Positions 10,352 to 21,139 of a stretch of DNA of 64,000 nucleotides are shown here, one piece after another. This DNA comes from Conoideocrella luteorostrata. Lineage: Eukaryota > Ascomycota > Sordariomycetes > Hypocreales > Clavicipitaceae. Below the pieces are notes generated by a model. That model saw only the letters and a program-made list of their open reading frames with translations, was not told where the DNA came from and did not search any database. The position numbers were made by a program, and so were the translations under genes. The stretch's first letter is position 1. Every line of letters begins with the position of its first letter. The stretch lies in contig JASWJB010000023.1 in assembly GCA_032433595.1 (NCBI GenBank), forward strand, positions 1 to 64,000. The letters run 5' to 3'.

Positions 10352-11226
10352 AAATCCCTTCATCGCTCATGGCGCCGCGAAAGCGCACCAAATAACAACC
10401 AGGCGAGCTCTCTCCTGAAATCTCCCTCCCCTTGGACCCTCCAGCGAAGAGGATTAAATCGAAAACCCAGCGTGACCTCGACGCCTGTGCGTCTTGGGAA
10501 TATATACCCTCGAGTCCAAGATCAGGCCGACACACCGAGCTTTGAGAGAGCTCCATCGTCGCGCGAGGCTTCTGCACCTTTGCTCCTGCCCGGATACCTC
10601 AAACCGGCTCGACGAGCACGCCGCAATCACGGCCACCAGCTACAGAGACCGAGCACGATCCCCCAAAAACGGCGGACCAGACCTGTCTGACCTCTCAGGT
10701 GTGGGTATCCCGACGTGCACAGGCTATCTGGTTCTGACGATGAATTTAGCATCCCCTCCGCCAACAGCCTGCCACTTCCCCGCCATTTTGAGTTCCATGA
10801 AACTCTCCAGAAGCTGTGGCAGCAGATTCACAAACCCGGCTTCTCCTCAACCCACGTCGGTCCCGGCCGGGTCCAACAAGCCCTCGCCCAAGGATCGCGA
10901 CTTTGATCGGCACTTGATGGGCTATCATGTATATCCCTTGTACTCCTCGGAGGAGCCAGACTCGGACGACAGCATGCCAGTACTTGCGAAGTCACAACCG
11001 TCACTCTCACCATCCTAGTTCTCCGATGGGACTTTCAAAATGAATGTGATAAGCCCGCTACGACGGCAGGCACAGTTGAGTCTCGCGCCATGCACAGCCT
11101 ACAGAGCTTTAGAGAACAACCAAAGTACGACGGCCAAGCCCATGTCTTCAGTTCGACGTATCATGAAGGCACCATTCAAATATGCGCCCATCACCCCACA
11201 GCGCCAATATAAGAGGAGGGGCCATC

Positions 11227-11505
11227 TGTTGCGTTATGTGCCTTCATGAGCGTGCGAGAGCAACTTGCAACAGTGTAAATCGGCAGAAATAGATGGATTG
11301 AAAATTGAATTAGATTGATGACTGAATTGATTGTGCTTCTGACCTTCCTCGAATGCCCTGAAGTCCTCCTACTTATAGCACCTTTCTTCCTTCCGTATCT
11401 CCGTTGACTTCCTAATCCCCATTATCTCTCTAATCTCCAGTGTCTCCGGCATCCCTATTATCCAACACACTGATCTTCCTGGCAGGAGCTTTTCTCGTCT
11501 CAACA
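11227..11505 (-). mobile_element. Solo LTR, family A, diverged (279 bp)
   Basis: It runs from TGTTGCGTTATGTGCCTTCA to TTCTCGTCTCAACA with the perfect duplication CCATC (11222-11226 and 11506-11510). It is shorter and more diverged than the 322-bp members. It interrupts the gene at 10369-12210 in frame. Confidence 0.92.
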
Positions 11506-11649
11506 CCATCCGGACACCACATGACCCAAGTTGACGCCTAGACCGTAACGGGCAACCATAAGGGTTTCGTGCAAGACGCTACTGCGCTCAGGGACGCGAG
11601 CGATCTAGCGGAGCCACACCATGACAGCTTCATCCTAGCTGCAAACACC

Positions 11650-11712
11650 ACAGCTTCCAAAAAAGTCGTCACAGCTTCCAAGAAAGTCGTCACAGCTTCC
11701 AAGAAAGTCGTC
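11650..11712 (+). repeat. 21-bp tandem repeat, three units
   Basis: The unit ACAGCTTCCAAGAAAGTCGTC is repeated three times with one change and encodes TASKKVV in the broken gene at 10369-12210. Confidence 0.9.
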
Positions 11713-12210
11713 ATAGCTCCCCAAGGTAGATCAACATCTCCAGCTCACCATGGTCTTGAAGAGGAGAGTTCAGATGACTTTGTGGATTGTGCAGACTTTC
11801 CTCGGCCAGAAAGTCCCGACGAATCATCCCCCGTGGTTCCGGACATGGACAGTTACAGCCAGCCGTCTGTGCTGCCTGAGCTCGTCGACATACTTCAAGC
11901 TCCACGTCAAGCTTCACCGCTGACAGCCCAAAGCGGCCGAGGCAGCTGCCCAGCCCTAGATCCAAATTCTTCTCTAGAAGCCGCCCACCATGTTCTAGCA
12001 AGCGTCAACATTCCCCGGGGCAGCCAGACGAAGACTGGCCGTGGGCCATCACCTGCAGATAACGCCGCGCATCTGTGGGTGGACATTAGCAACGAAAAAA
12101 ATCCAACCAAACGAACGTATCTTGACCGTTTCATCTTCTTTCGTCTATCCCATTGTCGAAGCACTAGTAAGCTTGGACAGCAGCATCATGAGTGTTTTGC
12201 AAGTATAACC

Positions 12211-12449
12211 AGTTGGAAGCAATTGGAGAGGTTCAAATTATTGTGCATTGATGGGAAGACCTGTGTTACAGTGATGATAGAAGGACAATTCCTCGTCTGA
12301 CGGCCTCGTCCAAACCCCCCTATTTATACCTTTACATTCTGAGACGTCCTTGTCTCGGATTCCTGGCCTAGGCCCAGAGGCCACGTAATCTTTATCGCAC
12401 TGCCCGTATAATCCACACACGTCCATACACACATCCGAGTTATCCAACA
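12211..12449 (-). mobile_element. Solo LTR, family B (239 bp)
   Basis: It is bounded by AGTTGGAAGC and TATCCAACA with the perfect 5-bp duplication TAACC (12206-12210 and 12450-12454). The terminal T at one end has mutated to A. Its interior matches 29712-29954. It sits at the 3' junction of two convergent broken genes. Confidence 0.92.
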
Positions 12450-12454
12450 TAACC

Positions 12455-14290
12455 ATTCTAGTCGATGGAGACAGTGTCTTATGTTGTCTAGCCAGGTCGG
12501 ATCGGTCCAAATCCTCAGCTTTTTTGGAGGCTAATAGCTTAGTTGAGCATCTGTAGAATCCCATCGTAAAGCATAGCTCTTCCATCGTGCGAGCTCACGT
12601 TCCAGTCCACAGTGTTCCGTCGTCTACTCGGACCGGAAATAGTAGCCGGCGAAAGCCCCCAGCTAGCGGCTGTAGGGTCTGACATTCCGGGGCAAACTCC
12701 AACAAGATGGACTGAAACCCGTCTGGTGCCATGTGGACCATCTTGCGTCCTGCCATTTCTTCGTAGCTCTCACTCTGCCACCTCTGAAGCCTGCTGCCTT
12801 CCGGCGGGGACTCTGACCTGTCCGCGATGACGGCCCATAGAAGGACGTACAGGAATGACTCTAGATCATGTCTGTACGTGCGATGCCGGCCTTTGGGAGC
12901 ACAAATGGCCGTAAAAGGAGGCGTTCCGGTGATGGAGATGCCCCCAGGGTTCTGGGGCCACACGTCCATGATCATGGCGACGTCCAGATTTATCATGACG
13001 CCCTTTGGTGCTTCTGGGTCGACGGACTCGCTAATGACCATGTTTCTCGTTGCAATATCCTGGTGAAGGATGCCGTCATCCTCGTACAGAGATCGATGAG
13101 CCTTGACCGCGTCTCGGAAGACTTGAAAAAGCTCGAGCACAAACTCGTGCGTGCCGAGAGGCCTACCGCATGGCGATGTGATGATGCAGACCATAGTGCG
13201 GACTCTGAAAGTCTCGTCTGTTTCGACCGTATGCGAATCGATGCCCCTGCCACTTGGTACGCTTATACCAGGACCATCCTCGGGTGGGACGCGTCGGTTT
13301 GGACGGTGTCGAAGGCCCGACCTCAATTCGGCCCTAGCGACTATCTCGTCGAAATAGTCCGTGGAGAGTAGCCCCTCCAACGTTTCGCTTATGCGCATGC
13401 CGAATCACTTGGTCCTCGGCGATATCGTCTCACAATCGCCATTTGAACTTTTACGGCGTAATCCCATCGATCTGAATCTGGTCTGGCTCTGAAGCATGTC
13501 GTGGCCTTGCTGACCGTGTCTTCGGAAGTGACAAGAGGGCGGTCTGCGAGACGTAACGTTGGACTTGTCAGTGCAATACAGGCGTCTTTCTTCAACGTGA
13601 TGAATGGGCCAATTCCGTCATGCCTGAAAATGTCACTGAGCCCTAGCTCTGCGTCCGTCATTGACGAGTACTTTAAAATCCCCGTAATGAGTCTTTTAAA
13701 GTCTTCGCGAGTGTTGAACACATGGTAGCTGTATAGCCCGCCACGGTCGGAAACAGAAAGCTCGGCCGAATTTCCGCGGAGGAAGAAGGCGTATAGAAAG
13801 AGGCGCATAGGCCGGGTTGTAAAGAGGGCAGAAGCCTTGGCACAAAGGTTGAGCAGGCCATCTTCGTAGAAGACGCCCTAACCGGGGCAAAACTCGCCTA
13901 TGACCTGTACAGCCGCTTGATCTGGCTCTGTGTAAGTGTCGCTGTTGAAGACTAGAGCGATGTGCGCGTTGAGATCTGACTTGTGCCCTTTATCAGCATG
14001 ATACGACGTTCTCCATAACCCTCGAGCGCCCGTGTAGTCCTCCATCGCAAGAGCTGATACCTAGCGACGGAAGCCCTCAACTGACGTGGTGGCACGCTGG
14101 AGAGGATGGGTGGCGCAAATATCCCTCACCGTCTTCTGAAATGTGTCGTCCGAGACTGCATCACCAAAGTATTTCGAGAAGAATCCATCGAGCGGCCAGT
14201 GATGAAACCATCAAGATTCTCAGAGACTTCGCCGATGCAGCCGTCAGACATGCTTCTACCTCACGCATAAAATTCGAGTGCTTGGCCGGT
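12455..14290 (-). pseudogene. FunK1-type fungal protein kinase, multiple stops
   Basis: The catalytic part reads RSLYEDDGILHQDIATRNM, a divergent HRD loop (HQD), then a D-V-A motif in place of DFG and YRHDLESFLYVLLWA. This block is diagnostic of the FunK1 family (Pfam PF17667). Upstream are DGLLNLCAKASALFT, DRGGLYSYHVFN and KYSSMTDAELGLSDIF, as in FunK1 N-termini, back to about 14290. In-frame stops lie at 14061-14063, 13878-13880 and 13430-13432, and another follows WTGT near 12595. A frame change lies near 13400. Most stops can come from Gln or Arg codons by C-to-T. FunK1 genes are usually multicopy, which exposes them to RIP. Confidence 0.8.
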
Positions 14291-14819
14291 AGGATTTCTC
14301 GTCTAGGCCGACTGGCAATTCCATAAGAATGGTGCGAAAAAAGCTGCCGTTTCCGCGCAATGCAATAGAACGCTGACTGCCAAATGGCCAGGCAGACCTA
14401 AAATGTGCTTAGTCAGTCTGGCTGACTACCCTGAAGCCGCACGACTTGGGGTCGTAAGGTGACGTTAAGAACAATGGACGGGTGAAATAGTTCCGTAATC
14501 AAGGTGAAATTATTAACGCATCTGGATGTCCTTGCATAAGGTACGGGCCATAGGTGGGCAGGGCAGATTATGGCCGGCTTTCCGACCGCTACTTTATTTG
14601 TGCCGATCAGACTCAAGCATCATGGACAAGTCCAACACCTGCTTTCTTTCAAGCACTCAAGCTCAGAAATTAGCCAAAATAGCACTTCTCATGAATAATT
14701 TTGTGGCTCTTTATCATGCCTTGGACCTCTAAGCGCCACTCGATAGCACTCTCTCCCTCTGCTCCGAACAGCTAGACGCGAAATATCTTTCGGCCTCGGT
14801 ACATACTATATACACATGC

Positions 14820-16400
14820 TCATTGATTCATCTTATCCAGCTCCTTTTGCACCACATCCCACGTCCGCGGCGGAAAGTATCCCCCCAGCCACATATTCCC
14901 ATGGACATCCTTTCCCACCGCGCCCAGCGTATTCCGCACCGTCGACGACCGCGCATGCAGCTGCGAGTGCAGATATACAATGCGTCCCAGCCTACCACGT
15001 TCCCCCGCCGCAGCCACCCCGTCCACCACCACTGCGGGTGAAAAGTCCACGGCGCGCGCGAAATCCGCCTTGATCCAGTTGGTCATGGTGAGCAGCTCGC
15101 CCGTCGGCGGCGCGCCGCAGACGATGTTCGCGTCTTTGCCGGCGTCGACACACGCGCGCAGGGCGCGCAGCATCCAGAGGACCTGCGTGGGCGAAGCCTG
15201 CGTGGCGAGCACGGCGCGGTACTTGGCGGCCACGAGGCCGACAGGGCCGCGCGCCTCGGCGGGAGAGACGGGAAGATAGCTGAGCGCGACGAGGTTGCGG
15301 ACAAAGACGCCGGCGGCGGGCTGCTTGTCGCCGTCGGTCGGAGGCGGCGGCGGAGGCGTGGTTTGCGGGAGGCGGTTGCGCAAGTTGAGGGCGTTGTGGG
15401 CGTTGATGGGTCGGGGCTTAGTGCCCTGCGCGAGGGAGACCACGCGGCATGCCCAGGCGAAGAGGACGTCGCCCTCGCTGATCCAGGGCTTTGCAGTGTC
15501 GGCGGCGTTGTCGTCGTCGCGCGGCGCTTGCGCGGCAATGTCGTCGATGGCGCCGGCACGCATCCTGTCGAGGGTGCCCTTGGGGAGATATAGCACGCGG
15601 CTTTCCATCGCAGGCTCGGTCAGGATAGCCCAGAGAAAGCGCACGACGAACAGGACAAACGAGAAGCCGGCGAGGTAGACCGGCTGCAGCGCCCAGGGCT
15701 CCTTTTCGCCGCCTTGGGCGCTGGCGAGCTCCGCATCGGCTGCGTCGTAGGCAACGTCCTCACGGGCGCCGAGGACAGGCGGCACCTCGTCCATCCTGCC
15801 AGCGAGCGCAAGCGACCACGCGCCCATCAGCTCGCCCAGCGCCATGGCGTCCATGAGGATGTGTGGCACCGCGACGGCAACGAGCGTCGCGTCCGCAAAC
15901 CCCGTGATGCGCAGCGACAGCACCGGCCGATCCTCCCCCGGGACCAGGAACCCATCAATCGTGTCCGGGAGGTCCCTCGCCGCCGCAAACTCGCGAAAGT
16001 CCTCCGCCGCCGCATACAGCGCCGCATCCCTGCCATTCACCCCGGGCAGATGCCTCCCCAGCTCGTGCTCCGCGATGGAGACCCCCGAGAAATCCGCGTA
16101 TGAGTAGGCAACGGGCGGGTGTGATGCCGTGTGCAGCCGCGGGACGTGGATTTTCAGCACCTGCGGCGTCTCGTCCCTGGCCGGCCTGCGCAGACGCCCG
16201 CCGAGACGCCGCCAGTCACCCGTGTCGAGGAGCGTGCAGAGCGCGGCGTGGAGCTTGGAGGGCTCGAGGACGGCGTCGAAGCGCATCGTGACGGAGAGGA
16301 CCATGGTCTTTAGGACCATGGCATTGTCGATGCGGCCGGTTGGGTAGACGTCGTCGTCAGCGGCGACAGCCGCAGCGCCGTCAGAGCTGACTGTCGCCAT
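14820..16400 (-). CDS. BAHD-like acyltransferase, 526 aa
   Basis: This is a single uninterrupted frame. Fungal BAHD-type enzymes transfer an acyl group from acyl-CoA to an alcohol or amine, usually in secondary metabolism or detoxification. The catalytic HxxxD motif is H180-I-L-M-D184 within VAVPHILMDAMALGELMGAW. The second conserved BAHD motif (DFGWG) is not obvious, which is common in fungal members. A hydrophobic segment (about 246-266, FSFVLFVVRFLWAI) may be a membrane anchor or buried helix. A Pro run sits near 370. A TATA-like TTATAAAAT lies about 30 bp upstream. GC content is far higher than in the flanks and there is no stop or RIP scar, so it is likely functional. No biosynthetic partners lie nearby; substrate unknown. 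Confidence 0.8.
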   Translation of the reverse strand: MATVSSDGAAAVAADDDVYPTGRIDNAMVLKTMVLSVTMRFDAVLEPSKLHAALCTLLDTGDWRRLGGRLRRPARDETPQVLKIHVPRLHTASHPPVAYSYADFSGVSIAEHELGRHLPGVNGRDAALYAAAEDFREFAAARDLPDTIDGFLVPGEDRPVLSLRITGFADATLVAVAVPHILMDAMALGELMGAWSLALAGRMDEVPPVLGAREDVAYDAADAELASAQGGEKEPWALQPVYLAGFSFVLFVVRFLWAILTEPAMESRVLYLPKGTLDRMRAGAIDDIAAQAPRDDDNAADTAKPWISEGDVLFAWACRVVSLAQGTKPRPINAHNALNLRNRLPQTTPPPPPPTDGDKQPAAGVFVRNLVALSYLPVSPAEARGPVGLVAAKYRAVLATQASPTQVLWMLRALRACVDAGKDANIVCGAPPTGELLTMTNWIKADFARAVDFSPAVVVDGVAAAGERGRLGRIVYLHSQLHARSSTVRNTLGAVGKDVHGNMWLGGYFPPRTWDVVQKELDKMNQ

Positions 16401-16904
16401 TTTTTGTACCGAGTAGCTCAGTGCGGTATTTTATAACATGGAGTGTGTGACATGTGGGCGGTTGACGTGGGTTTTCATGTGTTGGTCGACGTAGCCTGGA
16501 TGGATGGGATCGATCCCCTGCAGGGCTAGTGTAGAGCACCCATCTCGTTATGGACTGTGCAGGGGGAAATGACGCGAACAATTTTTTGCATTGTTCTTCC
16601 CGAGTACTCCTTAGTTACAACATTGAACGTTGACAAGCCGTCACTTCACTGCGCGGCGCCAATCTAGCTGCCATAAGAGAACTGTAGCGTCATCGGATGC
16701 CGCACGGGATTGCAAGGTATACTCCATCGTGTCGGAAATTTCTCGGGCGGTTATGCCCGAATCAAATGCTGCTACAATCCTTGGCGAACCCCACGTAACC
16801 TCCGTGAATCGCAAACAGAGCCCCGCGCTTGCGCTCGCACATTTATGCGAAGCGAGAGAGTTCCCATATGTTCTTGCCTAGCTATGTGACTATAAACTAT
16901 CAGC
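16401..16904. other. Intergenic region upstream of the acyltransferase
   Basis: It holds the acyltransferase promoter (TATA-like box near 16427-16435 on the minus strand). No other supported feature is seen. Confidence 0.6.
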
Positions 16905-17236
16905 CTCGCTCTGAATGATCACCTCCCGACTTCAATCCTCGCTCTGTATATCCCCTGTATACATGAACTCGCCAGACCTTCCATCCTCTCCAGGAAACAC
17001 AACAGATACCTCCCAGCCTCCGTAGGCCACTTTCATAGATACGGCTGGGTACACCTTGCCACGAGTCTGGGTGAAGACCCGCCCTGTTTGGGAAATAGTG
17101 CTATAAGCATGCGTTGCATGAATAGCGTAAGGTAGGTATTCTGGTATGTACTCACCGACAGCTGTTCCCTCGATCCTATAAAATGCTTCGCCTGTGGCAA
17201 AGTTGACAGAAACGGCGTACAGTCTAGCTTACGTAT
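16905..17236 (-). pseudogene. SPRY-like domain fragment
   Basis: Reading the minus strand from about 17236 gives VSVNFATGEAFYRIEGTAVG. A GTGAGT-to-CAG intron follows (about 17155-17098), then RVFTQTRGKVYPAVSMK and EVSVVFPGEDGRSGEF, ending near 16920. This is the pattern of the C-terminal half of a SPRY domain as found in fungal ankyrin/SPRY proteins. No upstream exons were found and the 5' side runs into AT-rich DNA, so it is probably a leftover 3' end. Confidence 0.45.
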
Positions 17237-17744
17237 TACAACAGTGCCTAACACATGCCTCCTTATGCCCGTAATCTAATGAAACAACGCAGGTGGCCAC
17301 ATTGAGAGAGCTGCCGAGACATCGATATGTTATTTCCCAGTGTTAAAGTTGTAAAAATTCCTCTCCTACACGGTAAAACACAGTACATATAGTGTATCGA
17401 CAAAGACTAGCTCCCACACTATCTGCGGATTGGTTTAATTTACGCGAGTATCTTGTAATAGATTAAAAGGGAGAACGTATATCCTAAACGTGAGTGCGCA
17501 GAAGGGACACGTGTGGGCTGATACTAAGAATGTAAGTAATTAGAGAACTTCTTAGACATATTAGACCCCTTTACAGACTATATGTAATAGGTACATAGTG
17601 TTAAGCTCTGTAAGTAGCAACTACACAAGTTTTTCTAACTATTTTATAGACAAATGCAAGCATTCCTCTGATAGCAGTATAGCTACTATAGCATTAGGAC
17701 AGAGGCGGGGTCTATTTAGTAAGTACTGTGAGAGCGGAAAGAAT

Positions 17745-18150
17745 CCTCTAAGGTGACTAGATTTAGTTCACATGAGTCTTTGGACTTGACTGTATTGGTC
17801 AGATCAAGTGATATAGCTATAAGTAGCAGGGTTATCCCTCTCGTGGGAATCAGCAACTATCATCAGCAATCATGAATTGAAGAAGTTCCCCTGCCGAATT
17901 AAAGTGTGTCTTTATCTGGTGCCTCGCACTACTGCTTATTATGCTTTATTGAATTGTACAGTGACTCGATAATCATCGAACAAGCTGTCAGACCATTTGA
18001 TCTCTTCACAAGTGAGTTCTTTACGAGTTACGGAAGGTATCTGGATTGGTCCTTTCACGACGTGTACGGAGCGTGGCTGGTTGTGTGTCAGACACTAGTA
18101 TACGTGAGTTTTTGGTGTGCGCTTTGCGTCGACAAACCAGCAAAGTATAA
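17745..18150 (+). repeat. Dispersed repeat, family F, copy 1
   Basis: About 400 bp (ATCCTCTAAGGTGAC to GCGTCGACAAA) is shared with 43085-43680, with CAGTGACTCGATAA, AAGCTGTCA and GTGGCTGGTTGTGTGTCAG in the same order. The second copy is interrupted by a family-E LTR. Ends and target duplication are not certain, so the class (LTR or other) is open. Confidence 0.65.
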
Positions 18151-19224
18151 GAAAATGCATTGAAGTGCTTCGTGAGACGGAAAACTGTCGGCACTGTGAA
18201 GGCAAGTTCGAATGCTTTACGAATTGTTAAACTATTCAGGTGGACAAACACATGCCCTGCGATGCACAAAATGCCGCACAAAACACTACAGGCCCTGAAA
18301 AGGGACTATCAGCACGGCTGTGATTCTTAGGGTTTATGTAGTCGTGATAGCCGGCGTTGATTGCTGCTCCCATGTGGCTAGGCAGGTTTAATTTACAATT
18401 ATAATTTATGTAAGTTTTTCATAGCTTTATTAAGGTTAGAATAAGCTAGCTCGTATGCCACTAAACGGCATATGTGGTAAAGGCTAGGTATGTGAATGCT
18501 AGCTGTGAGAACATGAGTACATTGGGTTTTCTAATAGGATCACGTCTAGTAGAAAGTTCAGAGCTTATTTACTCTTAAATGGGCGAAAACAAATAGGTTC
18601 CAACCTAGATATACTAAGCATAAAATGTCTAAAACGACGTGGACGCTTGAAGATGTGCGACTTGATACCGTCTCACCTAGCCAAGGCTTGACTTATAATT
18701 CGCAGCGAGGCGATGTCGGTTGACCCCGAAGCGTATTAGCCAATAGCCCGCTGCTGAGTCAGGCCACGTTGCCATGCTTTGTCAGTTGACTCGGGATGAT
18801 GTGATTTACTCATGTCTGCCCCATTATAGATTGCGCTGTGCGTTACTGATGACCTTGGCTCGGATATGCCACGCGCCTCATGACTCGCAGGAGGCGAACT
18901 GTTAGGGGTCATGACACGTTCAGGCTAGTAACCTCTATTCCACAATTATGCTGCCCACGCGGGCCGAAATTAACACAGGTGTAGTCTGTTGAATCATGAT
19001 TGCATTGCATTACCGTGGGCGATTCAGAAAGAAGTCGAGCCAAACTTGCATCTTAACATGATATAAGAACATGATATAAAGAGTGATGGAGTGTCAGCCA
19101 TGTCGAACCTGGTTAAGCTTCTCTGGGCAACTCATTCGTTTACAATTGTTTATTTTTAACCGTCACTCTTTTATGCTTTGCATTTCTTTATTAAACATCA
19201 GTCGTTCGTTACAACATTGTCGTC
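18151..19224. other. AT-rich stretch, then promoter of the aspartic protease
   Basis: No coding pattern was found in 18151-19070. A TATA-like GATATAAAG lies at about 19073-19081 upstream of the protease start at 19225. Confidence 0.55.
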
Positions 19225-20875
19225 ATGCGCTGTCTCACCATCAGCGCGCTCCCGCTGCTGGCTCATGCCCTGCCGGCGAGTAACGGGGATGGAGTGCTGC
19301 ACCTGCCCATCGCTGCCGGGTCATTGGATTCGAGAGGCGGCAGCCTCGAGGCCAGACAGATCCATCAAGCGACCGACAACTGGCTGTCCACCCACACCAT
19401 CAACTTGACGCTCGGGACTCCGCCGCAGCCAGTCACCCTTGCGTTTGACTTGGGTTCCTCGCAGACCTGGGTCAATCCGAATTGCGACAAGGCTCCGAGC
19501 GAAAACGTCCAGTTCTGCAAAAAGCTCAGCAGGTTTGATCCGGGAAGGAGCACTACCCTCGAGGACCTTGGCGCACCACCTATGAAGCTGACGTATGGGA
19601 TCGGCTCCGCAACTGCGAGTTTCAAGTTTGATCAGGTGAACATTGGATGTAAGAATTTTATCATGAAGAATTCCTGAGAGCATAGTTTGAAATAGTCTAA
19701 CTGCGGCTTCCACGCTCAGCCGCTACACTCCAAAACCAGCTCTTCGGCGTCGCTACCGACAGCGAAAAGGTTTCCTTTGGCATCTTCGGCGCGGCACCCG
19801 ACTTTTCATTGAATCGGTTGGGACGCGATCGATCCCCGATTATACAATCTCTGTTTACGGATGGAAAAATCAAGCGACCGGCTTTCGGGCTGGGGCTTGG
19901 AGGTCGCGACGGAAAACATGGTGCGTTTTGATTCTTCAACGTTTCATGTATTGGTGTCGGCTAATACCCCAAGAAGGCGGAATAACGTATGGTGGCATCG
20001 ATGTGAAACAGTTTTCGGGTCGGCTTGAAAAGAGACCTGTCGCGGGAAAGCAACCGGAAGGCACTTCAGCGTATGCAACACCCCCTAACGATTTTTCTTT
20101 CTTTTTCATTGGCTGGGTCAGGCACTGACACGTTTTTTTCGTCTTCTCCAGATACATCGTTCAACTAGACAGAATCACGGTAGGCTCTGGAAACGGACGC
20201 GACAGCACTATTATCCCATCCGCTAAGCCACTCAGGGTTCTCCTAGACAGCGGAACTTCGGCACACATACTGCCGGCAAAGATGGTCGAAGCTATTATCA
20301 AATCCATTCCGTCAGCCGAACCGATTGTTGAGAAAGGTTCAAACCTAGAAATGACCTATTACAAGGTTGACTGCGCCATGAGAGACAGCAAGGACACAAT
20401 CGATTTTACGTTTGGACAAACCGTAATCAAGTCATCGTTCCGTGACATGGTTGTCCCTGTTGACGCCTCAAATTCCCATTGCAAGCTAGCATTGGGGTCG
20501 AGCAGCCAGCTTGAACGTAAGTGGACCACTAGAAAGCCTTCTTTCTTTGTTTTATTCTTTCCTTTTTCGAGAAAAAAAAGGGGGGGGGAGGGCGTTCTTA
20601 TCCACTAACATATCACAGAAATGGGCGTCAATATTCTAGGGGCACCTTTCCTCCGAGCTGTGTACATGGTAGCTGACTGGAAAGATTGGGTTGTCTACCT
20701 TGCCCAGAAAGAGGACTGCGGGTCAGAGATGTTGAGTTTGGACATGAATACTTCGATTGACACCATCACCGGCAAATGCGGCGCCGACCCCAAAAAGGCG
20801 GGCAGCAGTGGCCAAGCTGCTCAACCCAAACCTGAAGACAGCCCGAGTTGTTCTTGGTGGAAATTCTGGTGTTAG
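19225..20875 (+). CDS. Secreted aspartic protease (pepsin family A1), 447 aa
   Basis: Exons are 19225-19648, 19720-19920, 19974-20070, 20152-20516 and 20619-20875. All introns are GT-AG and the phases fit. A signal peptide (MRCLTISALPLLAHALP) and pro-region precede the A1 core: first catalytic Asp75 in AFDLGSSQTWV, flap Tyr124 in LTYGIGSA, second catalytic Asp273 in LLDSGTSAHI. The usual first motif is DTGSS; here Thr is Leu (DLGSS), which may affect activity. Length and the C-terminal YLAQKEDCGS region recall yapsin/OPSB-like fungal proteases, but the tail ends SWWKFWC with no clear GPI signal. It is expected to act outside the cell. The frame is intact although repeats flank it. Confidence 0.88.
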
Positions 20876-20906
20876 GGCTGGGCATGGAAGAGTTGACTCG
20901 CGTTAG

Positions 20907-21133
20907 TGTTGGATAACACGCATGTGTGTGTGTGTGTGTAAGGTGATGTGCGTGGATTACACGGGCGACACGAGAGAGCCTATGTGGTCTCTGGGTCTTT
21001 GTCAAGAATCTGAGACAAGGGCGGGGATTTGGATGAGGTCATCAGACGAGGGATTCTTCTTCCATCATCGCTATAACAAGGCTCTTAACATCATAGCATA
21101 TGAATTCGAACCTCTCCAATTGCTTCCAATACA
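20907..21133 (+). mobile_element. LTR, family B, diverged copy
   Basis: It starts TGTTGGATAACACGC, has a (TG)n run, then TGGATTACACGGGCG, GGGGATTTGGA and CGAACCTCTCCAATTGC, and ends CCAATACA. The order matches the LTR at 29712-29954. The flanks GTTAG and ATGAC do not match, so the duplication is lost. It starts 32 bp after the protease stop. Confidence 0.75.
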
Positions 21134-21139
21134 ATGACA

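Larger units (their letters stand above)
10369..12210 (+). pseudogene. Conserved fungal gene of unknown function, nonsense-mutated and LTR-split
   Basis: From ATG 10369 the frame MAPRKRTK meets TAA at 10393-10395, continues as QPGELSPEISL and meets TGA at 10543-10545. Related text then appears in shifted frames (SGSDDEFSIPSANSLPLPR, HETLQKLWQQI). A conserved core YDGQAHVFSSTYHEG then ICAHHPT runs into the solo LTR at 11227-11505. Directly after it the frame resumes as GHHMTQVDA, TAG, then TGNHKGFVQDATALRDASD. I know this core from a family found in many filamentous fungi with no assigned function. A 21-bp triplication (TASKKVV) lies in the tail. A family-B LTR ends the readable part at 12211. 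Confidence 0.7.

Noticed and set aside
12450..12557. Possible C-terminal continuation of the plus-strand gene past the family-B LTR
   Set aside because: The same bases read on the minus strand match the expected end of the FunK1 kinase (ARTMEELCF block), which is better supported.
12868..13371. 167-codon plus-strand frame
   Set aside because: It is antisense to the FunK1 kinase homology on the minus strand.
14816..16347. Several long open frames on the plus strand opposite the acyltransferase
   Set aside because: They are shadows caused by high GC and few stops; Arg/Pro/Ser-rich translations with no motifs. The minus-strand HxxxD frame explains the region.
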